Below are positions 1 to 9,693 of a stretch of 64,000 nt of DNA, piece after piece (position 1 is the first letter of the stretch; every line of letters begins with the position of its first letter). Origin of the DNA: Cololabis saira (lineage: Eukaryota; Chordata; Actinopteri; Beloniformes; Belonidae); NCBI RefSeq assembly GCF_033807715.1, contig NC_084607.1, positions 124,001 to 188,000 of the forward strand. Direction: 5' to 3'. The notes beneath the pieces are model-generated. The model was not told where the DNA came from. It did no database searches and saw nothing but the letters and a program-made list of their open reading frames with translations. The position numbers and the translations under genes were made by a program.

Positions 1-114
1 AGCAGCTGCTGAGAAGCTGCAGCTTCACTGGAAACACTGGTCTTTGTTTTGATACCAACTGGTTTTAGTAGAAAACTGCTGGAAGCAGCAGAACCAAGTC
101 CAACCTCCACTGAC

Positions 115-288
115 CTGAGAGTCTTCAGCTGGAAGTCTGGACTGTACACCAGATCACGAAGCTGCTTCACATCTGGATCATGCAGGTTGTTCCAGCCCAG
201 GTCCAGATGTTTCAGATGGGAGGGGTTGGACTTCAGAGCTGAGACCAGAGAAGAACAGCTGATGTTTGACAGACTGCAGAACTCCAAT
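115..288 (-). CDS. NLR-C-type leucine-rich-repeat exon (LRR exon 1 of 8 by coordinate, 3'-most)
   Basis: A 174-bp exon with a CTTTATTCAG acceptor just right of 288 and a GTCAGTGG donor just left of 115, both phase 2. It encodes 57 whole codons with no stop, beginning LEFCSLSNISCSSL and continuing [14 protein letters not shown], the signature of fish NLRC3-like LRR exons (an A-type plus a B-type ribonuclease-inhibitor-like repeat). In known NLRs the LRR array senses ligand or holds the NACHT ATPase inactive in the cytosol. The second half (VYSPDFQLKTL) departs from the consensus [10 protein letters not shown] of the other exons, so this is the most divergent copy, as is common for a last LRR exon. 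The next exon downstream would lie left of position 1. Parent gene name cannot be given because no NACHT domain is in the window. Confidence 0.85.
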
Positions 289-1035
289 CTGAATAAAGAA
301 TAAAAGATACATTACAATTCAGCATCATCTTCATCATCGTAAATGCTCCATACAGATGGGAATTAGAAAGGTAATGGACTTTATGAAGGCTGATGTTCAT
401 ATTGATGTCACACATGTGATCAATAGTCTGCGTATATTTCTCTTCAGTATTATTGACTTGATGATCAGAAAAGTCTGAGTTTGTGCTGATTTCAATAAAG
501 TCAGTGATGAGGACGACAGTCTAGACCATGTAAAGTCCATTCATGTCACGTGTTTCTGTCCCAATAACACGTCTGTTTGTAAATTATGTTTTGGACGATA
601 AAGTTTTCATTCCTAGAAGGACTTTGTGAGCAGAGAAAGAGTTTCAGGACAGGAGGACGTCTGTGTTTATTCAGCATTCATGAAAGACATCTCTTCTCCA
701 GTGATGGATCTGGAACTGGTGCAGAAAACTTTGGTCTGATTAATGCATTTGATTCATCAAGAACAGATGCATGATGGTACAAAAACGTACAAATCTGAAC
801 CCTTACAGGGAAACTAGAACCAAATACTCGTCAAAATATGGAAACTAATTGATGCTCCAGGCTTTAATATAGTTTTTAATGACAGAAACATTTTTGGTGG
901 AATTTGAATTCAAATATCAGTCTTTCTATGTAAATATTAAAAGCAGGTAAAAGTTTATTGAAGCTAAGTTTTGATTTAAAAATTATAACACATAAGTGTT
1001 TTTTTCCCATTAATCATGACTAAATGAACAATATT
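289..1035. repeat. Intron block of the amplified NLR unit
   Basis: Non-coding intron. From about 372 onward it is nearly identical to 8292-8950 and, in part, to 18200-18260 plus 18605-18940 (shared landmarks: the CACACATGTGATCAATAG stretch, the GACAGGAGGACGTCTG stretch, GGATCTGGAACTGGTGCAG). It is therefore a piece of the tandemly duplicated exon-intron unit, not a separate gene. Small reading frames here are not conserved between the copies. Confidence 0.75.
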
Positions 1036-1422
1036 CACAGCACGAAAAGATGAGTTTATGGGAATATGCTGACATAGCATTTAACCGGTAATGTTTGTGT
1101 TTGCTGGGTGTGTGTGGATGTTATTGGGAATTTACTGGTGAAAGAAGTTTACTGTGAAATACGGCCATTTCTGAGCTGTAATCGGGAGTTTACTGACCCC
1201 ACTTTTTTGCCATGGGTAGAGGAACAGCAGGGGACCTTTATAGGCCTTTGTTTAAAAAGGAGAGGGGAGGGGAGCCCCCCCCCCTGATAAAGGCCCTATC
1301 TCCATTTGCTATTCACGTGGGCCAATTGGGCATAGACAGGTTGGGGGAGTTTGAATGGTAACTCACAGAAGTGTTGATGGCCGTTGCAGTGTCCCCGCCC
1401 CTCCTGCTATAATATGATGTGA

Positions 1423-2145
1423 TTTCAACTCTCCCAGACTAGTAATATCAGCATAGAACAACAAGAGCAAGGAAGAAGGAGAAGAAGGAAGCGACATTTC
1501 TGTGTATACTGTAATAAGACAGTTTCACATTCTACCTACTATTCCCAGTGTCACAAGGGAATCCATCTTCTCAATGGTGTTTGGCATACAGCTGGAGTAA
1601 CAGGTAAGTTATTCAAATTGAACTACAGCCGCAAACTTGAATGTCAACTAATTGCAGTTACTTGGGTTTAAATATGTTGTGTGTGTGTGAATGAAGCTTA
1701 TTTGTTTGGTTTTTTTATAACTGAAGGTAATGATGATGAAAAAAACATCCTTGATCCAAAAGCCAATGAAAATGATCCACTGAATACATCATCAATAATT
1801 GAAGGTGAGTGTAACAAATAACAGATCTGCTATAACACAGAGCATGCTGTCTTAAAAAAAAACCTATACAATAATGTCCCATGATGCAATGTGTTGTGAG
1901 CTTGTATTTTGAATACTATCAAGCGATTTTGTTGTTTGTTTATTTATTCATTTTTTGTAACAGAGGGTGACTTTGGCGAAGAAGATGGCCATTTCCACAT
2001 TGAACTGGAAGCCAGTGATCTTGATTTGGAATTTGTTTATTTATTTATGCAACTCTTGTACTATACTCTGTCTTGTTTAATTAATTGGATTCAGCCTGGG
2101 CAAATAAAAATAAAGACTGGTTTTGTGCCATACAATTGTTTCTAA
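1423..2145 (+). CDS. Three-exon reading frame inside the CACTA-like element (zinc-motif protein remnant)
   Basis: Exon 1 (open from 1423 to 1603) carries HFCVYCNKTVSHSTYYSQCHK, split here as HFCVYCNK and VSHSTYYSQCH, a Cys-x2-Cys...Cys/His finger like the N-terminus of animal CACTA-associated proteins. It ends at a CAG|GTAAGT donor. Exon 2 is 1727-1804 (donor GAAG|GTGAGT) and exon 3 starts at 1964 after TTTTTGTAACAG. Joined, the frame stays open through all three exons to the stop at 2143-2145 and becomes acidic (GEEDGHFHIELEASDLDLE). AATAAA follows within exon 3. No in-frame ATG is visible in exon 1 after the TGA at 1420, so the start is missing, lies in an upstream exon, or the gene is decayed. 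Function unknown; splice sites are predictions. Confidence 0.5.
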
Positions 2146-2323
2146 TTTGTCATTATTGAATGTTCCTGGGATCCACTTTAACTTTAGTTTAGATTCAGAT
2201 TAAGATATTTTTGAAAATTAAAAAAGAACTAATTAAGCCCTACTTTACATTTACAGTATCAAAAATGCTTGCTTTGATTAGACAATGTAAATTTGTGTTT
2301 TATTGTGGCAAAAAACATTTCAC

Positions 2324-2325
<2 letters not shown>

Positions 2326-2410
<85 letters not shown>
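2326..2410. repeat. (GA)n microsatellite
   Basis: About 42 uninterrupted GA dinucleotides, followed by a TG/G-rich run. It lies inside the CACTA-like element, 3' of its reading frame. The apparent RE-repeat or LS-repeat proteins here are products of the microsatellite. Confidence 0.97.
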
Positions 2411-2413
<3 letters not shown>

Positions 2414-2703
2414 GTGTGTGTGGGGGGGGTGGGGGTGGGTTTGGGGGGGAGTCTTGGGTCGGTGAAGTTACCCCAACCCCCTCTGAAAGTCTGGAATGTC
2501 ACACCTTTGTGTGACAATTCTGCCAGCATGGCACCCTGCTGGGTCTGGCACCTCCAAACACAGCAGGAGGTCCCAGTACAATACGGGAGTTTCCGGACAG
2601 GGAAAATTTAAGTTTTCGGCTAGTTTACCTTACATAAATTCCCGTGCTAGTGCCTGAAATACCGGTGGTATACACAGCCGTAAACCCTGGTTTTTTTGCT
2701 GTG

Positions 2704-3195
2704 ATTCATGATTTCCATGTTTTTAAGGAGACATTTCTTCATCAATCAGTACATATTTGTCTGTTTAGGAGTTTTTTCAAACATTTTCTCTGAAAAAGTT
2801 GATTGAGTGACGACATAGTTTCAACACAAAGTTTCTGATGTTTTCTTGTTGGATGTTTTGTTGCTGATGAAGGAAACTCATCATCTAGACAGCAGCTTTA
2901 TTTCAGTTTACTAACTTCAACACACATGTATTTAACCTTAACCAGAATAACAAGCAGGACTTCTTCATCCTGCTTCTCCGGTCTGATCAGTCAGCTGTCA
3001 CTCTGATCAATCATTCATTTCTTCAATACTTAATCATCATTTCTGTGTGCTTGTTTCCTCATTTTCACCATCATCATTTTACAGATAAATTACAATTCAG
3101 CATCATCTTCATCATCTTACAGGCTCCACATAGATGAGAATTAGAAAGGTGTTGGCAGCTTTATTTCACTTTTCTTACTTCAACACATGTATTAT
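2704..3195. repeat. Intron block of the amplified NLR unit
   Basis: No gene seen. 2704-2940 matches 8965-9185 and 18930-19150 (ACATTTCTTCATCAATCAG, TTGATTGAGTGACGACATAG); 2950-3190 matches 7680-7850, 17860-18090 and 32110-32210 (GTCAGCTGTCACTCTGATCA). These are segments of the duplicated exon-intron unit. Confidence 0.75.
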
Positions 3196-3516
3196 GGGGC
3201 GGCAGTAGCTCAGGTGGAAGAGCGGGTCTTCCAATGATCCGAAGGTCGGGGGTTCGAATCCCGCTCTGTCCCAGTTGCTGTCGTAGTGTCCGTGGGCAAG
3301 ACACCTTACCCACCTTGCCCCGTGGAAATGTGTTTGAATGTGTGTGAATGTTTGGTGGTGGTCAGAGCCAAACGGCCCGTTTGGCACAGAATGGCAGCTT
3401 CTGTCAGTCTGTAGCTACCACCACCGGAGAGAATGTGTATGAATGAATAATGATCTAAGTGTAGCACCTTGAGATTCATTGAATGGAAAGTGCGTTACAA
3501 GTTAAATTCATTATTA
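3196..3516 (+). mobile_element. tRNA-derived SINE (V-SINE/AFC-like)
   Basis: The 5' end GGGGCGGCAGTAGCTCAGG contains a pol III A box (TAGCTCAGGTGG) and a perfect B box (GGTTCGAATCC at 3251-3261), followed by the GTGTCCGTGGGCAAGACAC core typical of teleost tRNA-derived SINEs, a LINE-like tail and a terminal (ATT)n. A second copy lies on the minus strand at 45636-45980. Host sequence ATGTATT before the SINE reappears after the nested repeats near 6359 (TTTGTATTTAC), so the SINE target duplication seems to have been split by later insertions into its tail. Confidence 0.88.
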
Positions 3517-4452
3517 TTAGGGCCCGAGCACTTGCAGTGCGAAGGCCCTATTGTATTTGCAGGAATTTTTATTAGGGCCCGAGCACTTGCAGTGCGGAGG
3601 CCCTATTGTATTTGCAGGAATTTTTATTATTATTTTCCTGACAAAAGGAAGGCCTTTTTGCCCCCCTAAACGTGCCCAAAAAATCACCAAATTTTGCAAC
3701 CAAGTCAGGCCTGGCGAAAAATTTGATATTTAATGGTTTGCATTAATGGGCGTGGCAAAATGGCTCAACAGCGCCCCCCGGAAAACTTAAGCCCCACAAT
3801 ACGGTTTGACGTACATGCACGAAAATCGGTACACACCTGTATCATGGCGCAACTTAAAGAAAAGTCTCTTGGAGCCATGGCCAAAACCGAACAGGAAGTC
3901 AGCCTTTTTGAATTAATTGTGTAATTTTGGCGCAATTTATGCCATTCCTTCGGCAATTAATACGGCCCGAACCGTAACGTGCACCCAGGTGTTTTTCTCT
4001 TTTCTCTTTCAAAAGTGTTACCGTGGCGACGCTACACGCGAAAAAGCGCGCGTGCCCTTCATCTGATTGGTCCATATTTGATAGTTCTCCAAAAGTCACC
4101 AAATTTTGCATGCAAGCCAGGCTTGGCGATAAATTTGATATTTCATGGTTTGCATTCATGGGCGTGGCCTAACGGCTCAACAGCGCCCCCTAGAATACTT
4201 TTCTCTGCCATAACTTTTGAATGGTTTGACATAAAGAGTCGTGGGTGGTGTCATGGGACCCGGTATTGAGTCCTTGACCACAATCAGTGAAAATTAGCCC
4301 CGCCCCTTCTTCTGATTGGTTGTCCCTTTTTTCTGCTATAACTTTTGAATGGTTTGACATAGAGAGTCGTGGGTGGTGTTGTTTCTGATATGCTTGTGGG
4401 GGGCGGTGGCCGTGAGTGCGAGGGCCCGTTCATCGCTGCTTGCAGCTTTAAT
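3517..4452 (+). repeat. Family 1 hairpin-ended repeat, copy P1
   Basis: Starts TTAGGGCCCGAGCAC... and ends ...GCTGCTTGCAGCTTTAAT. The left end folds as GGGCC + GCACT/AGTGC + GGCCC. The hairpin module is present twice in a row (3517-3572 and 3573-3637), as if one end had inserted into the ATT tract of another. The body contains the recurring GGGCGTGGC...AACAGCGCCCCC, ACGGCCCGAACCG, GTTACCGTGGCGACGCTA and CCCGCCCCTTCTTCTGATTGG blocks seen again in the 43-62 kb cluster. No protein-coding capacity. It sits in the (ATT)n tail of the SINE. I do not know an established family name. Confidence 0.8.
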
Positions 4453-5541
4453 TATGGGCATGCCAAGTAGTGGCATGACCATATTGCAATCGTCCAGAAT
4501 GGCCACAAAGGCAAGCTTGCTAGCATTTTGCTAACAAGCTAAAGTCTCAAAAGTCTCACGTCACGCCAGCGGGTGTACAGCATGACCCCGCTCAGATGTG
4601 GAAAAAAAAAATCCCCAAAAAATAAAACACGCCCGAAAAAATGAGGAAAAACATGTAAATGAAGGCGATATAATGGTATACAGAAAAGGTTTCCCTTTTC
4701 TTATTATTCCGCACTCTTTTTTCATCCGTTAATACGGCCCGAACCGCAACTTGCACCCATGCATGCCATACATCGTTGGATGCGTCTCCATCGTGCCTCG
4801 ATGGGCATTACTTTTCTCAGTAATAGGGGTTACCGTGGCAACGCTAGATGCCAAAAAGCAAAAAAAAAAAGGCGAAAATTCGGACGCTTATTGCTCCGCC
4901 GAACTTTATCTTAGAGACATCGTTCAAATTTACAAACACTTGGCCCGATTGGTACTAACGGACCCTAGAACCTCATTATGCCAATTTTTTAAGTTTTTGC
5001 GATATTGACCTTTCATTTTTTTTTTTATTTCCATTTGACTTTGGACGCTTGTTGCTAGGCAACAGATTATCGTAGAGACATCGTACAAATGTTCCCAGAC
5101 TCGGCACGCTATGACCTTCAACATACTAAAATTTGATGAAGCTGTGCTTTAAGGAAGTTTTATGTCAAAATCCAGGCCAAATGGCCCCATTCATTCGGAT
5201 GGGTTTTTTTACCATTGTGGAAAAAAAACCTATCCGTTAACATAGCCTGAACCGGAACGTGTACCCATGCATGGCTTATATTGTTGGATGCGTCTCCATC
5301 GTGCCTCGATGGGTATTACTTTTCTCAGTCAAAAGCGTTAGCTTGGGGACGCAAGACGCCAAAAAGCGCGCCCCATTAATAGCTATTGGGAGCACAGGAA
5401 TGAATGCAATACAACGGTAAACACCTCAAACTGACATAGAACCACCCCAAACACAACCACTACAGCCCCAAACCAAAGCAGCGAGAGGGGCTGAATGGGC
5501 GGTAGGGCATGCCCATATCAAAATTTCCAGAGATTTTCTAG
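4453..5541 (+). repeat. Family 2 hairpin-ended repeat
   Basis: Starts TATGGGCATGCCAAGTAGTG..., where GGCATGCCA and TGGCATG(A)CC form a hairpin. It shares the ACGGCCCGAACCG and GTTACCGTGGCAACGCTAGA blocks with family 1 but otherwise differs. It contains an imperfect inverted repeat near 5205-5240 (GGTTTTTTTACCA against TGGAAAAAAAACC) and a duplicated GGATGCGTCTCCATCGTGCC block (about 4776 and 5287). An inverted relative occupies 61623-62750. It lies exactly between two family 1 copies. Non-coding. Confidence 0.7.
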
Positions 5542-5594
5542 TTAGGGCCCGAGCACCTTCAGTGCGAAGGCCCTATTGTATCTGTAGGAATTTT

Positions 5595-5670
<76 letters not shown>

Positions 5671-6357
5671 TTTCTTTTTCTTTTTCTTTTTCTTCTTCTT
5701 CTTCTTCTTCTTCTTCTTCTTCTTCTTCTTCTTCTTTTTCTTCTTCTTCTGACGGAATGAGGGCCTTTTTGCCCCCCTAAACGTGCCCAAAAAGTCACCA
5801 AATTTTGCACGCAAGCCAGGCCTGGTGAAAAATGTGATATTTAATGGTTTGCATTAATGGGCGTGGCAAAATGGCTTGTGTTATACATCAAAATGTGCGT
5901 CTGCATCCTGCGACTACGCGCATTACTTTTCTCTTTCAAAAGTGTTACCGTGGCGACGCTAGACACCAAAAGGCGCGCCCCCCCTTCATCTGATTGGTCC
6001 ATATTTGATAGTTCTCCAAAAGTCACCAAATTTTGCATGCAAGCCAGGCCTGGCGATAAATTTGATATTTCATGGCTTGCATTAATGGCCGTCGCCTAAC
6101 GGCTCAACAGCGCCCCCTAGAATACTTTTCTCTGCCATAAAGAGTCGTGGGTGGTGTCATCAGATTCTGTATGGAGTCCTTGACCTTCATTGGCCTTAAT
6201 TAGCCCCGCCCCTTCTTCTGATTGGTTGTCCTTTTTTTCTGCTATAACTTTAGAATGGTTTGACATAGGAAGTCGTGGGTGGTGTCGTTTCTGATGTGCT
6301 TATGGGGGGCGGTGGCCGTGAGTGCGAGGGCCCGTTCATCGCTGCTTGCAGCTTTAA
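5542..6357 (+). repeat. Family 1 hairpin-ended repeat, copy P2
   Basis: Runs from TTAGGGCCCGAGCACCTTC to GCTGCTTGCAGCTTTAAT and then re-enters host intron (TTTGTATTTACTTCTACACAC). Same block order as copy P1 but shorter in the middle. Its internal simple-sequence tract is expanded to about 160 bp of pyrimidine repeats. Non-coding. Confidence 0.8.
5591..5750. repeat. Compound (TTTC)n-(TTTTTC)n-(TTC)n microsatellite
   Basis: Pyrimidine-only tract whose unit changes from TTTC through TTTTTC to TTC. It lies at the place where other family 1 copies have (ATT)n, (AAG)n or (AAAAAG)n, between the terminal hairpin and the GACAAAAGGAAGGCC block. Poly-Lys/Ser/Phe reading frames here are artefacts. Confidence 0.97.
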
Positions 6358-6998
6358 TTTGTATTTACTTCTACACACTGAAAATCATAAAAAGACATTA
6401 TTTGTTGCACCTTATGTCTTGATTTCACCTGGATGAAATGATCTTAACAGACTTATTGAGGAATAATATTAAAAACACGGAAAAATATGTTTGTCCATGT
6501 TTAGAGTTTTGCATTTGGTAAACTTGTATTTTTTTTTATTAAATGTAATGGTAGTCAAAGGACGCCGACATTGGTTTGACTGATTTCAGCCATAGTAAGA
6601 AGTTATTTAGTAAATGAGCTCTATAACTCATATATTGGACAACTACACACTCAGTCTGTCCACTATTGTCTGTCAAACTCTCTAAGTTTATTAACATCTG
6701 GATGACATTTCTGAACGTATTAGCTGTAAAGTTAATTCATGTTGGTGAAGATGTTTTATTCCAGGTTCAGACATATCTCTGGTTCTTCATTTGTTCCTGT
6801 CTGATACATTCACATGTTTAGTTTTATGTAATGAATCAGAAGAGGAAGTTTAAGATGAAACTAAAGCAGAGAAGAAGAACTCAGAGCAGTCAGATGGTCA
6901 GTGTGGATCAGTAGAAGATCAGCCTGATGTCTGCAGGTTAGTGTCAACACAACTTTCACATCAGATTCATCTGAACACACAACTAAAACATGTCTGAC
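6358..6998. repeat. Intron block upstream of LRR exon 2
   Basis: No gene seen. Matches 9190-9690, 19150-19520 and, nearer the exon, 11241-11389, 17042-17348, 29962-30094 and 31185-31450 (landmarks ATGATCTTAACAGAC, TTATTAACATCTGGATGACA, TCTGATGTGAAAG on the minus strand). The stretch beside the exon is the most conserved, which probably reflects recent exon-unit duplication. Confidence 0.75.
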
Positions 6999-7172
6999 CT
7001 CAGAGTCTCCAGTCTGCAGTCTGGACTCTCCAGAAATCCACACAGATGTTTCAATCCTGAATCACGCAGGTGGTTGTCACTCAGGTCCAAATGTTTCAGA
7101 TGGGAGGGGTTGGACTTCAGAGCTGAGCCCAGAGAAGAACAGCTGATCCCTGACAACTTGCATTTCTGCAAT
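6999..7172 (-). CDS. NLR-C-type leucine-rich-repeat exon (LRR exon 2 by coordinate)
   Basis: A 174-bp open exon bounded by CTTTATTCAG acceptor and CTGAG|GTCAGACATG donor, phase 2 at both ends (Arg codon split AG|A). It encodes [43 protein letters not shown] and [12 protein letters not shown]: one full LxxCxLSxxSC...L repeat and one LxxLDLSxNxLxDSG...L repeat. Because length is a multiple of three and boundary phase is constant, it can be spliced to any of the other LRR exons. The same donor-flanking intron sequence follows all eight exons. Confidence 0.88.
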
Positions 7173-7852
7173 CTGAATAAAGAATAAAAGATGTGAGCTG
7201 AACCACCAGGATGCAGGTTAAAACAGTCCAACAGAACCAGTGAAAAAGATCTTCATCAATATTCATGACATCATGCTGCTGCTCCAATAAAGACGTAGTG
7301 ACTTCAGCTCTTCAGCTCCACAGCTCCAACAGTGGATCCATCCATACAAACTCATGTTGTGCAGCCAAATGATTCAGGTTTCCACACAAACAAACATGTC
7401 AGGAGGAATTCTGGGACAAATGTCGACTCATTCATTTGTATGAAGAGAAAATGAAGCATTTGTTTGAATGTTAGAGACACAAAAACATGATGAACTGATG
7501 TCTAATATTTCATGTAGTAAAACTAGTTTCAAGCGTTAACCAAGCAGATAAACTTGTTATTGTAACATGTTGTGTTTGAATATCTCAGTCAGTACAAACG
7601 TTAGAATCTTAGTGTTTGCAGAGAAGCAGGGCTGGACTCGTTACCATGGAGATTTCTGGTGTGCAGTCAGCTGTCACTCTGATCAATCAATCATTTCATC
7701 AATACTTATTCATCATTTATGTGTGCTTGTTTCCTCATTTTCATCATCAACATTTACAGATAAATTACAATTCAACATCATGTTCATCATTTTACAGATA
7801 CATTACAATTCAGCGTCATTTTACAGGCTCCACACAGATGAGAATTAGAAAT
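7173..7852. repeat. Intron block downstream (plus side) of LRR exon 2
   Basis: No gene seen. Shared with 11564-12048, 17523-18060, 30269-30490 and 31622-32230 (landmarks AAAACAGTCCAACAGAACC, TCATGCTGCTGCTCCAATAA, TTACCATGGAGATTTCTGG). A small duplication of a TTACAGATAAATTACAATTC-like segment occurs at 7755-7815. Confidence 0.75.
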
Positions 7853-8291
7853 AGAATAGAATAGAATACTTTATTGTGAAAGTACCTGGGTACAGTGAGA
7901 TTGAAAGCAGCATCACCTCTCCAGTGCAAAACAAATAGGAAACAATAGTGCAAACAATAAGAAATATACTAATGTAAGAAATATAAATAATATAAAAATA
8001 TAAAAAAGGTTAAGGTGCATTTGAATAATGAAGACCTGAGATTCTATTTACAGATGAAAGTATATACACATGTAGTGGAATATTGCACAGATAGTCCAGG
8101 AGAAGTATTGCACGGTAGCGAATACATTCACATATTGTTCAGGGCGATTATGGCTTTGGGGAAAAAGCTGTTTTTAAGTCTGTTAGTTTTTGACCTGATG
8201 ACTCTGTAGCATCTTCCTGAAGGCAGCAGGTCAAATAGGTCAGAGCCGGGGTGGGAGCTGTCTTTTATGATTTTTGTGGCTCTGCTAGAGA
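7853..8291 (-). mobile_element. 5'-truncated non-LTR retroelement 3' end
   Basis: A roughly 440-bp insertion absent from the sister block near 368 (GAATTAGAAAGGTAATGGACTTTATG there; GAATTAGAAA, insert, GTTGATGGACTTTATG here). On the minus strand it ends ...CACAATAAAGTATTCTATTC with an (AGAAT)n-type tail, the usual form of a LINE or SINE 3' end. The sequence around 8150-8290 (GACCTGATGACTCTGTAGC, GAGCCGGGGTGGGAGCTGTC) is a recurrent teleost repeat, but I cannot assign the clade (CR1/Rex1-like or L2-like). No intact coding sequence. Confidence 0.65.
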
Positions 8292-9693
8292 GTTGATGGA
8301 CTTTATGAAGGCTGATGTTCATATTGATGTCACACATGTGATCAATAGTCTGCATATATTTCTCTTCAGTATTATTGACTTGATGATCAGAAAAGTCTGA
8401 GTTTGTGCTGATTTCAATAAAGTCAGTGATGAGGACGACAGTCTAGACCATGTAAAGTCCATTCATGTCACGTGTTTCTGTCCCAATAACACGTCTGTTT
8501 GTAAATGATGTTTTGGGCGATAAAGTTTTCATTCCTAGAAGAACTTTGTGAGCAGAGAAAGAGTTTCAGGACAGGAGGACGTCTGTGTTTATTCAGCATT
8601 CATGAAAGACATCTCTTCTCCAGTGATGGATCTGGAACTGGTGCAGAAAACCTTTGTCTGATTAATACATTTGATTGATCAAGAACAGATGCATGATGGT
8701 ACAAAAACGTACAAATCTGAACCCTTACAGGGAAACTAGAACCAAATACTCGTCAAAAAACGGAAACTAATTGATGCTCCAGGGTTTAATGTAGTTTTTA
8801 ATGGTATAAACAGTTTTGATAGAATTTGAATTCAAATATCCGTCTTTCTATGTAAATATTAAAATAAGTTAAACGTTTATTGAAGCTGAGTTTCGATGTC
8901 AAGATTTGAATTTGTTAAAATGTTTTTTTTTTTTCCCATTAATGAAAAATAAATGAACAATACTCATCATTTCCCTGTTTTTAAGGAGACATTTCTTCAT
9001 CAATCAGAACATATTTGTCTGTTTAGGAGTTTTTTCAAACATTTTCTCTGAAAAAGTTGATTGAGTGACGACATAGTTTCAACACAAAGTTTCTGATGTT
9101 CTTGTTGGATGTTTTGTTGCTGATGAAGGAAACTCATCGTCTAGACAGCAGCTTTATTTCAGTTTATTAACTTCAACACACATGTATTTATATTTAGTTT
9201 TACACACTGAAAACCATAAAAAGACATTATTTGTCGCACCTTATGTCTTAATGTCACCTGGATGAAATGATCTTAACAGACATATTGAGGAACTATATTA
9301 AAAATACGGAAAAATATGTTTTCCATTTTGAGATTTTTATATTTGGTAAACCTGTATTTTATAAAATGAAATTTAACGGTAGTCAAAGGAAGCCAACGTT
9401 GATTTGACTGATTTCATCCACAGTAAGAAGTTATTTAGTAAATGAGCTCTATAACTCATATATTGGACGACTACACATTCAGTCTGTCCACTATTGTCTG
9501 TCAGACTCTCTCAGTTTATTAACATCTGGATGACATTTCTGAACGTATTAGCTGTAAAGTTAATTCATGTTTCTGAAGATGTTTTATTCACGGTTCAGAC
9601 ACATCTCTGGTTCTTCATTTGTTCCAGTCTGACACGTTCAGATGTTTAGTTTTATGTAACAAATCAGAAGAGGAACTTTAAGAAGAAACAAAG
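8292..9693. repeat. Intron blocks of the amplified NLR unit
   Basis: No gene seen. Three consecutive blocks, each with relatives elsewhere: 8292-8950 (as 372-1035), 8965-9185 (as 2704-2940 and 18930-19150) and 9190-9690 (as 6358-6850 and 19150-19520). This stretch shows the unit's native order without large insertions, and so serves as the empty-site reference for the CACTA-like element and the solo LTR. Confidence 0.75.

Larger units (their letters stand above)
1036..2703 (+). mobile_element. CACTA/EnSpm-like DNA transposon, 1,668 bp, probably non-autonomous
   Basis: The ends read CACAGCA... and ...TTTGCTGTG, a short terminal inverted repeat, flanked on both sides by ATT (1033-1035 and 2704-2706), fitting the 2-3 bp target duplication of CACTA elements. 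Sister intron copies near 8950 and 18925 run from GAACAAT straight into the ATTTCC...AAGGAGACATTTC sequence without it, giving an empty site. Near the termini are related GGGAGTTTAC / GGGAGTTTCC and CCGGT motifs that look like subterminal repeats. Inside are a three-exon reading frame, an AATAAA near 2103 and a long GA microsatellite. No transposase catalytic domain is present at this length. Superfamily assignment is from termini and the zinc motif, so moderate. Confidence 0.7.

Noticed and set aside
2293..2529. RE-repeat and LS-repeat proteins on both strands
   Set aside because: Pure products of the (GA)n microsatellite.
3196..3270. Functional tRNA gene on the plus strand
   Set aside because: A and B boxes are present, but the sequence continues into a SINE body with an (ATT)n tail and the same module recurs at 45.6-46.0 kb; it is the tRNA-derived head of a SINE.
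5542..5814. Poly-Lys / poly-Ser / poly-Phe reading frames (also at 61394-61787)
   Set aside because: Translations of TTTC/TTC and AAG microsatellites inside family 1 repeats.
6990..7187. Plus-strand 65-residue frames opposite each LRR exon ([16 protein letters not shown]...)
   Set aside because: Antisense shadows: open only because the minus-strand LRR exon lacks certain codons. They have no splice sites and repeat at each exon for that reason.
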